9,441 nt of DNA from an uncultured Kineosporia sp. (GTDB lineage: Bacteria > Actinomycetota > Actinomycetes > Actinomycetales > Kineosporiaceae): the NCBI GenBank assembly GCA_937859855.1, contig CALMAR010000184.1, positions 1 to 9,441 of the forward strand. Direction: 5' to 3'. Below, in pieces: positions 1-6,229 of the stretch. Made by a program: the position numbers and the translations under genes. The stretch's first letter is position 1; every line of letters begins with the position of its first letter. The notes under the pieces are model-generated. The model saw nothing but the letters and a program-made list of their open reading frames with translations. It had not been told where the DNA came from and made no database searches.

Positions 1-343
1 GAGCCCGTCCGATCCCGCGTCCGCGCCAGTCCGGATGCACGCCGCCGTGGGTGAGCACGCGCAGCAGGCTCCGGTCCCCCGGACGCAGATCGACCAGGCC
101 ATAGGCGCGGGCCCGGCCCTCGGAATCCAGCCCGATCCAGGAGTCCCGGCTCAGATCCAGCCAGTCCGCGGCGAGCAGGTCGTGCAGGTCGTCCCGGCCC
201 AGGTATTCGCCTTCCTCGCCGTCGCGGTGCAGCCTCTGCGTGAGCCAGAACCAGGTGTCGACCAGGTCGTGACTGAGCGGATGCCAGTGCAGCTGCGGAG
301 CGTCCGGGATGCCCGGCGGCAGCTGCCCCGCGACATCAGCCAC
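1..343 (-). CDS. GNAT family N-acetyltransferase, 3'-truncated by window edge
   Basis: A reading frame opens with GTG at 343-341, three bases after the parE stop codon, and stays open for 114 codons to the window edge, so only the N-terminal part is visible. The translation begins MADVAGQLPPG and ends GGVHPDWRGRGIGRA. The last stretch is the acetyl-CoA pyrophosphate-binding motif A of GNAT enzymes (RxxGxG: R107, G110, G112), preceded by the usual beta-4 strand (LLRVLTHGGVHP). GNAT enzymes transfer an acetyl group from acetyl-CoA to an amine; the substrate cannot be told from this fragment. Residues 20-66 are rich in Trp, Asp and Leu and fit the variable acceptor-binding half. The ribosome binding site is weak, and the 3-nt gap to parE suggests translational coupling and co-transcription. 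The GTG start is the best choice because the nearby ATG (336-334) lies in a different frame that shows no GNAT motif. Confidence 0.8.
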   Translation of the reverse strand, partial: MADVAGQLPPGIPDAPQLHWHPLSHDLVDTWFWLTQRLHRDGEEGEYLGRDDLHDLLAADWLDLSRDSWIGLDSEGRARAYGLVDLRPGDRSLLRVLTHGGVHPDWRGRGIGRA

Positions 344-346
344 AGT

Positions 347-2503
347 TCAGACGTCGATCCGCTCGCGGTCCAGGGCGGCGGCTCCGTCCACGATGAAGTC
401 CTTGCGCGGGGCCACGTCGTTGCCCATCAGCAGCTCGAACACCCGCTCCGCGGCAGCGGCATCGGCCATCCGGACCCGGCGCAGGGTACGGCGGCGCGGG
501 TCCATCGTGGTCTCGGCCAGCTGGTCGGCGTCCATCTCGCCCAGGCCCTTGTAGCGCTGGATCGGCTCCTTGTACCGGCGGTTGCGCTTCTCCAGCTGGC
601 CCAGTATCCGGTGCAGCTCAGCGTCGTTGTAGGTGTACATGATCTCGTTGGACTTGGAGCCCGGGTTGACCACTTCGATCCGGTGCAGCGGCGGCACGGC
701 GGCATACACCCGGCCGGACTCGACCAGCGAGCGCATGTACCGGAAGAACAGGGTGAGCAGCAGGGTGCGGATGTGGGCGCCGTCCACGTCGGCGTCCGTC
801 ATCAGGATGATCTTGCCGTACCGGGCGGCGGCCAGGTCGAAGGTGCGGCCCGATCCGGCGCCGATCACCTGGATGATCGAACCGCACTCAGCGTTCTTCA
901 GCATGTCCGCGATGGAGGCCTTCTGCACGTTCAGGATCTTGCCCCGGATCGGCAGGATGGCCTGGAACTCGGAATTGCGCGCCTCTTTGGCCGTGCCCAG
1001 CGCGGAGTCGCCCTCCACGATGAACAACTCCGAGCGCTCCACGTCCTCGCTCCGGCAGTCCTTGAGTTTGGCTGGCAGAGAGGAGGTTTCAAGGGCGGTC
1101 TTGCGGCGCTGGGTCTCCTTGTGCAACCGGGCGGTGACCCGGGTGCGCATTGCGCCGACGACCTTGTCCAGCAGCAGCGCCGACTGCGCCTTTTCCACCC
1201 GCTGACCCGAGGTCAGCTTGGCGGTGAGTTCCCGCTCAACCACCCGGGCGACGATTCCGCGGACGGCGGCCGTACCGAGCACCTCCTTGGTCTGACCCTC
1301 GAACTGGGGCTCGGCCAGCCGCACAGTGACGATGGCGGTCAGGCCCTCCAGCACGTCGTCCTTCTCCAGCTTGTCGTCCTTCAAGTTGAACTTGAGGCGG
1401 CGCGCGTTCTCGGTGACGACCTGGCGGAAGGCCTTGGTGACGGCGGCCTCGAATCCGGCCAGATGGGTGCCGCCCTTGGGAGTGGAGATGATGTTGACGA
1501 ACGATCGGACGTCGGTGTCGTAGCCGGTGCCCCAGCGCAGCGCGACGTCCACGCCGCATTCGCGCTGCACCTCCTGCGGAGTCATGTGCCCGTGGCTGTC
1601 CAGCACCGGCACTGTCTCGGTGAAGTGCCCGGTGCCCTCCAGCCGCCAGATGCCGGTCACGGCCGGGTCAGTGGCCAGGAAGTCGGCGAACTCGGTGATG
1701 CCGCCCTCGTGCACGAACCGCTCTTCCACCGGCCCGCTGGCGCCGGGGGTACCGGGCAGCCTCCGTTCGTCCCGGAGCACGATCTCCAGCCCCGGCAGCA
1801 GATAGGTGGTCTGCCGGGCCCGGGCCACCAGATCGTCGTAGGAGAACGCGGCGTCCTTGAGGAAGATCTGCCGGTCGGCCCAGTACCGGACCCGGGTGCC
1901 GGTGACCCCGCGGCGCACTTTGCCGGTGATCCTCAGTTCCGACCCGTCGATGAACGGCTTGAACGCGTGCTCCGGATCCTTCGGGCCTCCCGCGTCGAGG
2001 AAGACACCGGGCTCGCCCCGGCGGAAACTCATCGCGTGCACACTGCCGCCGCGATCCACTTCGACGTCCAGCCTGGCGGACAGGGCGTTGACCACGCTGG
2101 CGCCCACACCGTGCAGGCCGCCGGACGCCGCGTATGAGCCACTGCCGAACTTGCCTCCGGCGTGCAGCTTGGTGAAGACCACCTCGACCCCGGACAAACC
2201 GGTCTTCGGTTCCAGGTCGACCGGAATGCCGCGGCCGTCGTCGAGCACCTCGACCGAACCGTCCATCCGCAGCACCACCCGGATGTGGTGGCAGAACCCG
2301 GCCAGCGCCTCGTCCACGGCGTTGTCGATGATCTCCCACAGGCAGTGCATCAGCCCCGGTGAGCCGGTGGTGCCGATGTACATGCCGGGTCGTTTGCGGA
2401 CCGCCTCCAGACCCTCCAGTACGGACAGGTGCCGGGCCGTGTAGTCGGAGCTGCCACCCGTGCGGGCGCGGGGAGCCCGCAGCTGCGTGGGTTGCACGGC
2501 CAC
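347..2503 (-). CDS. parE: DNA topoisomerase IV subunit B (ParE), GyrB-family ATPase/TOPRIM subunit
   Basis: This 718-residue protein is the ATPase and metal-binding subunit of a type IIA topoisomerase, which with a GyrA/ParC-like partner relaxes or decatenates DNA. The GHKL ATPase domain is at the N-terminus: WEIIDNAVDE (56-65, Glu57 as likely general base, Asn61 for Mg), DDGRGIP (88-94) and GGLHGVGASVVNALS (128-142). The transducer region with TPKGGTHLAGF follows (341-351). The TOPRIM domain holds EGDSA (497-501) and the DADVDG metal site (D570, D572, D574), and the C-terminal tail has QRYKGLGEM (649-657). The start is GTG at 2503-2501 with a perfect AGGAGGT seven bases upstream. I prefer ParE to GyrB because TOPRIM reads EGDSALGTAKEARN rather than the GyrB-typical EGDSAGG, and because it lies beside a DUF7455 gene and the primary sigma factor, as does the second gyrB-like gene of Streptomyces. 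GyrB remains the alternative name. Confidence 0.93.
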   Translation of the reverse strand: MAVQPTQLRAPRARTGGSSDYTARHLSVLEGLEAVRKRPGMYIGTTGSPGLMHCLWEIIDNAVDEALAGFCHHIRVVLRMDGSVEVLDDGRGIPVDLEPKTGLSGVEVVFTKLHAGGKFGSGSYAASGGLHGVGASVVNALSARLDVEVDRGGSVHAMSFRRGEPGVFLDAGGPKDPEHAFKPFIDGSELRITGKVRRGVTGTRVRYWADRQIFLKDAAFSYDDLVARARQTTYLLPGLEIVLRDERRLPGTPGASGPVEERFVHEGGITEFADFLATDPAVTGIWRLEGTGHFTETVPVLDSHGHMTPQEVQRECGVDVALRWGTGYDTDVRSFVNIISTPKGGTHLAGFEAAVTKAFRQVVTENARRLKFNLKDDKLEKDDVLEGLTAIVTVRLAEPQFEGQTKEVLGTAAVRGIVARVVERELTAKLTSGQRVEKAQSALLLDKVVGAMRTRVTARLHKETQRRKTALETSSLPAKLKDCRSEDVERSELFIVEGDSALGTAKEARNSEFQAILPIRGKILNVQKASIADMLKNAECGSIIQVIGAGSGRTFDLAAARYGKIILMTDADVDGAHIRTLLLTLFFRYMRSLVESGRVYAAVPPLHRIEVVNPGSKSNEIMYTYNDAELHRILGQLEKRNRRYKEPIQRYKGLGEMDADQLAETTMDPRRRTLRRVRMADAAAAERVFELLMGNDVAPRKDFIVDGAAALDRERIDV

Positions 2504-2797
2504 GCTCTGACCTCCTGAATGCGATCGCCGGATCGAGGCGATGATGCCGGTTGAAGGGTCTGGTGAATCGGGACTTCCCGGCAGATTACCCGCCGCTCAG
2601 GCCCCCTCTGGTCCGGCGCGCCGCACTCCCGCAGGCCCGGCCAGCCTCGGCTACGCGCAGAGCGAACGGGCGAATACGGCGGAGCGGGGAAGCGCCATCC
2701 CTGCTTGACTGTTGGCGACAGTGTCAGCGATGTCTGGTCTGGCGGGTGAGTAGCCCGGCGGTCCAGACCGAATGCCCGGCCTTGGAGGAGGTCCTAG
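2504..2797. promoter_or_regulatory. Divergent intergenic region between parE and the DUF7455 gene
   Basis: These 294 bases separate two divergently transcribed genes and must hold both promoters. A credible rightward -35 box, TTGACT, lies at 2705-2710; with a 17-base spacer the -10 hexamer would be CGATGT (2728-2733), a poor match to TAnnnT. The spacer contains the dyad ACTGT-tggcg-ACAGT (2708-2722), which could be an operator. No convincing parE promoter could be assigned; the stretch 2550-2690 is GC-rich and shows no other element I can support. Confidence 0.4.
2736..2769 (+). other. Hairpin in the leader of the DUF7455 gene
   Basis: GGTCTGG (2736-2742) pairs perfectly with CCAGACC (2763-2769), and directly inside CGGG (2743-2746) pairs with CCCG (2754-2757) around a 7-base loop, leaving a 5-base bulge on the 3' side. 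It ends 28 bases before the ATG and just before the Shine-Dalgarno sequence, and would be transcribed if the promoter at 2705-2733 is used. It has no U-tract, so it is not an obvious terminator; a role in mRNA stability, translation control or protein binding is possible but only inferred. Confidence 0.4.
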
Positions 2798-3025
2798 ATG
2801 ACAGCCGCTATCGCCCCGCACATCCTGTCCGCGGCCGACCGCTGCGACCGGTGCGGTGCCCGGGCCTATCTGCGGGTCACCCTGCCCGGCGGCGGCGAAC
2901 TGTTGTTCTGCGCCCATCACGGCCGGGCCCATGAGGATGCCTTGATCGCAGCCGACGCCCGGATCGAGGACGAGACCGCCAAGCTCAACGATGTCCCGGC
3001 CACCGCGCCGGACGGCGAATCTTGA
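2798..3025 (+). CDS. DUF7455-type small zinc-ribbon-like protein
   Basis: This gene encodes a 75-residue protein, MTAAIAPHILSAADRCDRCG and onward. It has a CxxC pair (C16, C19) and, 18 residues later, CAHH (C38 and H40 or H41), a CxxC-x18-CxxH arrangement expected to bind one zinc ion in a zinc-ribbon or treble-clef-like fold. The C-terminal third is acidic (IEDETAKLNDVP) and probably flexible. There is no signal peptide or membrane segment, so it should be cytoplasmic. The start is secure: GGAGGAGG lies six bases before the ATG. Short proteins of this type sit between the primary sigma factor gene and a gyrB-like gene in many actinobacteria, and I assign it to DUF7455 from that memory and the Cys/His pattern. 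No biochemical function is known to me. The constant neighbourhood suggests, without proving, a role connected to RNA polymerase or DNA topology. Confidence 0.87.
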   Translation: MTAAIAPHILSAADRCDRCGARAYLRVTLPGGGELLFCAHHGRAHEDALIAADARIEDETAKLNDVPATAPDGES

Positions 3026-3037
3026 CCTTGAGTCGAA

Positions 3038-3090
3038 GGCAAGCCAGAGGCCCGCACCGGATACCACCGGAGCGGGCCTTCTCGCTTGCC
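3038..3090. terminator. Bidirectional terminator between the DUF7455 gene and sigA
   Basis: A nested inverted repeat fills the gap between two convergent genes. The outer stem is GGCAAGC (3038-3044) with GCTTGCC (3084-3090). The inner stem is AGGCCCGC (3048-3055) with GCGGGCCT (3072-3079), extended after an A/A mismatch by CCGG (3057-3060) with CCGG (3067-3070) around a 6-base loop. It lies 13 bases after the DUF7455 stop and 20 bases after the sigma stop. There is only a short T-rich run (CCTTCTC) on the plus side, as is common for GC-rich actinobacterial terminators. Confidence 0.8.
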
Positions 3091-3109
3091 GTGATGAACG
3101 TGCCCGCGC

Positions 3110-4765
3110 TCAGTCCAAGTAGTCGCGCAGGACCTGCGAGCGGCTCGGGTGGCGCAGCTTCGACATCGTCTTGCTCTCGATCTGCCGGATCCGCTCACGG
3201 GTGACGCCGTACACCTTGCCGATCTCGTCCAGGGTCTTGGGCTGGCCGTCGGTCAGGCCGAACCGCATCGATACCACCCCGGCTTCACGCTCGGAGAGCG
3301 TGTCCAGCACCGAGTGCAGCTGCTCCTGGAGCAGGGTGAAGCTGACCGCGTCGGCCGGCACAACCGCTTCGGAGTCCTCGATCAGATCACCGAACTCGCT
3401 GTCGCCGTCCTCGCCCAGCGGAGTGTGCAGCGAGATCGGCTCCCGGCCGTACTTCTGCACCTCGATGACCTTCTCCGGGGTCATGTCGAGTTCTTTGGCG
3501 AGTTCCTCAGGGGTGGGCTCGCGGCCCAGGTCCTGGAGCATCTGCCGCTGCACCCGGGCCAGCTTGTTGATCACCTCGACCATGTGCACGGGGATCCGGA
3601 TGGTCCGGGCCTGGTCGGCCATCGCCCGGGTGATCGCCTGCCGGATCCACCAGGTGGCGTAGGTCGAGAACTTGTAGCCCTTGGTGTAGTCGAACTTCTC
3701 GACCGCGCGGATCAGCCCCAGGTTGCCTTCCTGGATCAGGTCCAGGAACTGCATGCCGCGACCGGTGTAGCGCTTGGCCAGCGACACCACCAGCCGCAGG
3801 TTGGCCTCGAGCAGGTGGTTCTTGGCCCGGCGACCGTCCTCGGCGATCCACAGCAGCTCGCGCTTGAGCTTGGTCTCCAGCTTCTCGCCGGAGTTCAGCC
3901 GCTCCTCCGCGAACAGGCCCGCCTCGATCCGCTTGGCCAGCTCGACCTCCTGCTCGGCGTTCAGCAGGGCGACCTTGCCGATCTGCTTGAGATAGTCCTT
4001 GATCGGGTCAGCCGTGGCGCCAGCGGTGACCACCTGCTGGGCGGGAGCGTCGTCGTCGTCGTTGTTGATGACGAAGGCGCCCTCCTCGCCCTCGGCCGCT
4101 GCGTCGGCGTCCGGCTTGGCCTCGTCGCCCGCTTCGCTCAGGTCGGCAGCGTCGGGAGTCTCCTCGGGCGTTTCGCCGGTGCTCTCCTCGGGCTCGTCCT
4201 CGGAGGCGTCCACGCTGATCTCGGCCAGTTCGGACTCATCGATCTCGACCTCGGCCAGGTCGGTCGCCTCAGCGTCGTCCGGCTCGGCGACCGCCTCGTC
4301 CAGGCTCCCGACCTCGTTCGCCTTGGCTGGATCGTCAGCACCAGCGGCTGACCCCTCGTCCGCCGGGGTCGCCTTGGCTGCGGTTCTGGCGGTCTTCGCG
4401 GTCCTGGCCGGCGCCTTCTTGGCCGTCTTGGCGGCTTTCGGCTCGGCGTCAGCGGACTCGGCTTTCTTGGCCGGGCTGACTCGGGCTGAGGCCGCTTGCT
4501 TGGACGCCGTCGGGGCGGCTGCGGCGCGACTGGCCCGGCTCGCCTCGACGGTCACGCCGGCCTGGCCGAGCATCTCCAGGACAGTGCTGGTGGCCTGCAC
4601 CGGAAGGCTGGCCGCCTCACAGGCCGAACGCACCGCAGCAGCATCGACGCTGCCGTTGGCGACGCCATGGCGCAGGAGTTCCTGAAGGGCTGGATGGCCC
4701 AGTTCAGCGGAGGGTTCAGCGGAGGGTTCAGCGGGGAGCGGCCGGGGGGTCGGAACCGACGACAC
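3110..4765 (-). CDS. sigA: Primary RNA polymerase sigma factor (SigA / HrdB / RpoD)
   Basis: This 551-residue protein is the housekeeping sigma-70 subunit that directs RNA polymerase to -10/-35 promoters. Residues 25-70 resemble the region 1.1 helical module. Residues 80-135 are Lys/Ala-rich ([17 protein letters not shown]), and 136-240 are strongly acidic, ending INNDDDD. Region 1.2 begins at [16 protein letters not shown] (253-268). Region 2 spans about 315-388, with [35 protein letters not shown] and [18 protein letters not shown], the core-binding and -10 recognition segment. Region 3 follows from RIPVHMVE (390-397). Region 4.2 is [20 protein letters not shown] (511-530), the -35 reading helix-turn-helix. 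The complete regions 1-4 and the parE/DUF7455 neighbours mark it as the essential primary sigma rather than an alternative one. The start is GTG at 4765-4763 with AAAGG six to seven bases upstream. hrdB and rpoD are equivalent names. Confidence 0.96.
   Translation of the reverse strand: MSSVPTPRPLPAEPSAEPSAELGHPALQELLRHGVANGSVDAAAVRSACEAASLPVQATSTVLEMLGQAGVTVEASRASRAAAAPTASKQAASARVSPAKKAESADAEPKAAKTAKKAPARTAKTARTAAKATPADEGSAAGADDPAKANEVGSLDEAVAEPDDAEATDLAEVEIDESELAEISVDASEDEPEESTGETPEETPDAADLSEAGDEAKPDADAAAEGEEGAFVINNDDDDAPAQQVVTAGATADPIKDYLKQIGKVALLNAEQEVELAKRIEAGLFAEERLNSGEKLETKLKRELLWIAEDGRRAKNHLLEANLRLVVSLAKRYTGRGMQFLDLIQEGNLGLIRAVEKFDYTKGYKFSTYATWWIRQAITRAMADQARTIRIPVHMVEVINKLARVQRQMLQDLGREPTPEELAKELDMTPEKVIEVQKYGREPISLHTPLGEDGDSEFGDLIEDSEAVVPADAVSFTLLQEQLHSVLDTLSEREAGVVSMRFGLTDGQPKTLDEIGKVYGVTRERIRQIESKTMSKLRHPSRSQVLRDYLD
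4702..4737. repeat. Three tandem 12-bp units in the 5' end of sigA
   Basis: GTTCAGCGGAGG occurs at 4702-4713 and again at 4714-4725, followed by a third copy with two changes (4726-4737). On the coding (minus) strand the unit is four codons, so the protein carries a short reiterated EPSA motif (residues 13-20). The repeat is in frame, and gain or loss of a copy would alter length without breaking the gene. It lies in the disordered extreme N-terminus, outside the conserved sigma regions. Confidence 0.75.
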
Positions 4766-4812
4766 GGACTACCTTTCGTCGTGAGCCAGCAGGCTCGCGG
4801 GGCACTGCTGTG

Positions 4813-4835
4813 CGGACCTGCCGACGGCAGGTCCG
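4813..4835 (-). other. Perfect 10-bp hairpin in the sigA leader
   Basis: CGGACCTGCC (4813-4822) and GGCAGGTCCG (4826-4835) are exact inverted repeats separated by three bases (GAC). The hairpin ends 47 bases upstream of the sigA GTG, and if the sigA transcript starts upstream it would form a very stable stem. No U-tract follows on the minus strand, so a simple intrinsic terminator is not supported; a DNA operator, an mRNA-stabilising 5' stem or an attenuator are possible. Confidence 0.55.
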
Positions 4836-4987
4836 GCTACTTGATGGTGGGAACCCATGGTTCAACGCGCCGGGGCCGGAGATGATGCCCGATTCGTCTC
4901 CCCAACGAGGAATCCCGGTGAGTCAACTGTTCATTGTTGCACGCCAAGCCGGCGCATCCGGCGCATCATCGGACTGATCTGCATCAC

Positions 4988-5019
4988 CTGGTCACTCCCA
5001 GCCGGAGCAGCGTGACCAG
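4988..5019 (-). terminator. Inverted repeat downstream of the usp-glycosylase operon, possible terminator
   Basis: CTGGTCAC (4988-4995) and GTGACCAG (5012-5019) form an 8-bp perfect stem with a 16-base loop, about 34 bases after the stop codon of the glycosylase-like gene. Position and orientation fit a terminator that separates the operon from sigA, but there is no T-tract and the loop is large. Confidence 0.4.
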
Positions 5020-5052
5020 CCTGACCGGCCGGCTACCAGCGGTTCGGCTGAC

Positions 5053-5637
5053 TCAGAGCCGGGCCGCCTTGGCCGCCTTCTTGGTCTCCCGGACCTTGAG
5101 CAGGGATTCACTGTCAACCACGTCGGCCACCGACCGGTATCCGGTCAGCCCGTAGTCTCCCGCCGCCTGCTGCCATCCGTCCGGCTGGACGCCACGCTGC
5201 TTGGCCAGCAGGGCGATGAAGATCTTGGCCTTCTGCGGGCCGAACCCGGGCAGGTCCTGCAACCGCTTCAGTAGCAGCCCGGCGCCGGGCACATCGTTCC
5301 AGATCGCCGCCGCATCACCCTGGTACTGGGCACAGACGGCGGTGGCCAGAGCCTGAACCCGGGCACCCATTGAGGCCGGGTAGCGGTGCACGGCCGGCGG
5401 CCCGGCCATCACCGCCTCGAAGGCGGAGGTGCCGGTGGCTGCGATCACGGCCGGATCGAGACGGTCCAGACCCAGCCGCTGAGCGATCAGATGAGGGCCG
5501 GAGAACGCCTTCTCCATCGGCACCTGCTGGTCCAGCAACATGCCGGTCAGCAACGCGAACGGGTCCCGGGCCAGGAGCGCGTCGGCGGCCGGGTCCTGCG
5601 CCAGGCACAGCTCGGCCCGGGCCTGGGCTGGGCTCAC
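5053..5637 (-). CDS. HhH-GPD-type DNA glycosylase-like protein
   Basis: The protein (194 residues, start MSPAQARAEL) belongs to the helix-hairpin-helix/GPD superfamily of base-excision repair enzymes, which bind DNA and remove damaged bases. The N-terminal part has MLLDQQVPMEKAF (33-45), like the LxxQQ helix of this superfamily. The hairpin-helix-hairpin is at LQDLPGFGPQKAKIF (126-140), and PDGW supplies Asp153. If LPGFG is aligned with LPGVG of endonuclease III, Gln135 takes the place of the lyase lysine, and Asp153 lies 18 residues later, the spacing of the catalytic pair in endonuclease III (K120/D138). A monofunctional glycosylase or a non-catalytic DNA-binding role is therefore more likely than an AP lyase. 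It resembles an uncharacterised actinobacterial HhH-GPD family (I recall TIGR03252). No FeS-cluster cysteines are seen at the C-terminus. The GTG start at 5637 overlaps the usp stop as GTGA, so an earlier ATG at 5712 is rejected. The substrate is unknown. Confidence 0.85.
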   Translation of the reverse strand: MSPAQARAELCLAQDPAADALLARDPFALLTGMLLDQQVPMEKAFSGPHLIAQRLGLDRLDPAVIAATGTSAFEAVMAGPPAVHRYPASMGARVQALATAVCAQYQGDAAAIWNDVPGAGLLLKRLQDLPGFGPQKAKIFIALLAKQRGVQPDGWQQAAGDYGLTGYRSVADVVDSESLLKVRETKKAAKAARL

Positions 5638-6074
5638 CGGGACGCCTCGGCGGACGGTTGCCCTGACGGCTGGGCCGAAGCGGAGCTCCCTTTGACCGCC
5701 ATTACCGGGCAACCGGCTTCGAGCAGGATCCGCTGAGCGCTCTGGCCGAGGATCAGCTTGCCGACCGGCGTCCGCCGTCGCAGGCCGATCACGATCAGCT
5801 CGGCGTTGCGCTCCTGAGCGACGTCGAGGATGTCGTCGGCCGGCTCAACGGATCCGGTGAACACCCGCACCTCATGGCCAGGGTCGGCGATGCTGAGTTC
5901 GGCGCACGCACTGGCGATCTCCCGCTCCAGGGCCGCGGCCTCGACGGGGTCAGCGCCGGCCCGCTCGGAACTGACCAGCACCAGCTGAGCCCGGCGCAGC
6001 CCGCACTCGGTCAGCGCCCGGCGTACTGCCGCCCGGCCTTCCGGTGTGGGTGCAAATCCGACCAGGACAGTCAT
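5634..6074 (-). CDS. Universal stress protein UspA-family protein
   Basis: This is a 146-residue single-domain USP protein, a small cytoplasmic alpha/beta Rossmann-like fold that in many members binds ATP and supports survival under stress. It starts MTVLVGFAPTPEGRAAVRRA, the usual beta-1/alpha-1 opening, and has the later strand ELIVIGLRRR followed by PVGKLILGQSAQRILLEAGC and PVMAV. The ATP motif G-2x-G-9x-G-S/T is only partly kept: Gly97 and Gly110 are present, the middle Gly is Arg100 and the final S/T is Gln111. ATP binding may thus be altered; GLRRR-type members are common in actinobacteria. The last 17 residues are a Ser/Ala/Gln-rich tail. The start is fixed by AGGAGGTG five bases before the ATG at 6074; the open frame continues further upstream without coding character. 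Its TGA stop overlaps the start of the glycosylase-like gene, so the two are probably translated together. Confidence 0.9.
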   Translation of the reverse strand: MTVLVGFAPTPEGRAAVRRALTECGLRRAQLVLVSSERAGADPVEAAALEREIASACAELSIADPGHEVRVFTGSVEPADDILDVAQERNAELIVIGLRRRTPVGKLILGQSAQRILLEAGCPVMAVKGSSASAQPSGQPSAEASR

Positions 6075-6093
6075 GTACACCTCCTGCGGCCGG

Positions 6094-6129
6094 ACGCTAT
6101 CCCACCGGCGGCCCTGCGGGTACCCGCAG
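6094..6129 (-). promoter_or_regulatory. Putative usp promoter region with a 16-bp palindrome
   Basis: On the minus strand TAGCGT (6099-6094) fits a TAnnnT -10 box about 20 bases before the usp start codon. At the expected -35 position lies a perfect palindrome, CTGCGGGTACCCGCAG (6114-6129), instead of a TTGACA-like box. This is the pattern expected where an activator or repressor dimer binds over the -35. A further imperfect dyad (GTCCG 6140-6144 with CGGAC 6153-6157) lies upstream. The regulator is unknown. Confidence 0.4.
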
Positions 6130-6214
6130 CCCCATCGGCGTCCGCAGTCATACGGACACCAGCCACCCAGCCAGCCCGCTGCCCTGGGCGGGCCGGTCCG
6201 CCACATCGACCATC

Positions 6215-6229
6215 TACGGTGGAGTCATG
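6215..6229 (+). promoter_or_regulatory. Possible leaderless -10 element of the NUDIX gene
   Basis: TACGGT (6215-6220) matches TAnnnT and ends six bases before the ATG at 6227, the distance expected when transcription starts at the A of the start codon, as in leaderless mRNAs common in actinobacteria. The alternative is that GGTGGAG acts as a ribosome binding site, but it lies only two bases from the ATG, which is too close. No good -35 box is visible. Confidence 0.35.

Larger units (their letters stand above)
4766..5052 (-). promoter_or_regulatory. Upstream/leader region of sigA
   Basis: These 287 bases lie between the end of the glycosylase-like gene and sigA and should contain the sigA promoter. 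On the minus strand a TTGACT is present at 4926-4921, but 17-18 bases downstream there is no acceptable TAnnnT box, so I do not call a promoter. Visible structures are a perfect 10-bp hairpin (4813-4835), an 8-bp inverted repeat (4988-5019), a weaker GAACC-cat-GGTTC dyad (4851-4863) and a tandem 9-bp repeat CGGCGCATC (4950-4967). The ORFs crossing the region lack coding character. Confidence 0.5.

Noticed and set aside
35..2137. 700-codon open frame on the plus strand opposite parE
   Set aside because: It is the antisense shadow of a clearly conserved topoisomerase gene in GC-rich DNA; the translation is rich in Gly, Val, His, Gln and Asp without a recognisable domain.
3149..4351. 400-codon open frame on the plus strand opposite sigA
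   Set aside because: Antisense shadow of sigA; low-complexity Leu/Val/Gly-rich translation and no ribosome binding site or family motif.
4898..4926. TTGACT on the minus strand as the sigA -35 box
   Set aside because: At 17-18 bases spacing no TAnnnT-like -10 hexamer is found, so the match is probably accidental.
4950..4967. Tandem CGGCGCATC repeat as a regulator-binding iteron
   Set aside because: Only two copies in GC-rich DNA, with no palindromic symmetry or promoter nearby; not enough to support a site.
5638..5712. Longer glycosylase-like protein starting at ATG 5712
   Set aside because: It would overlap usp by 79 bases and has no ribosome binding site; the GTGA overlap at 5637 is a classic coupled start, and the family similarity begins after it.
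6075..6206. Upstream extension of the usp reading frame
   Set aside because: The ATG at 6074 has an ideal AGGAGGTG and begins the USP fold directly; the upstream part shows Trp/Gly/Arg-rich noise and covers the promoter region.
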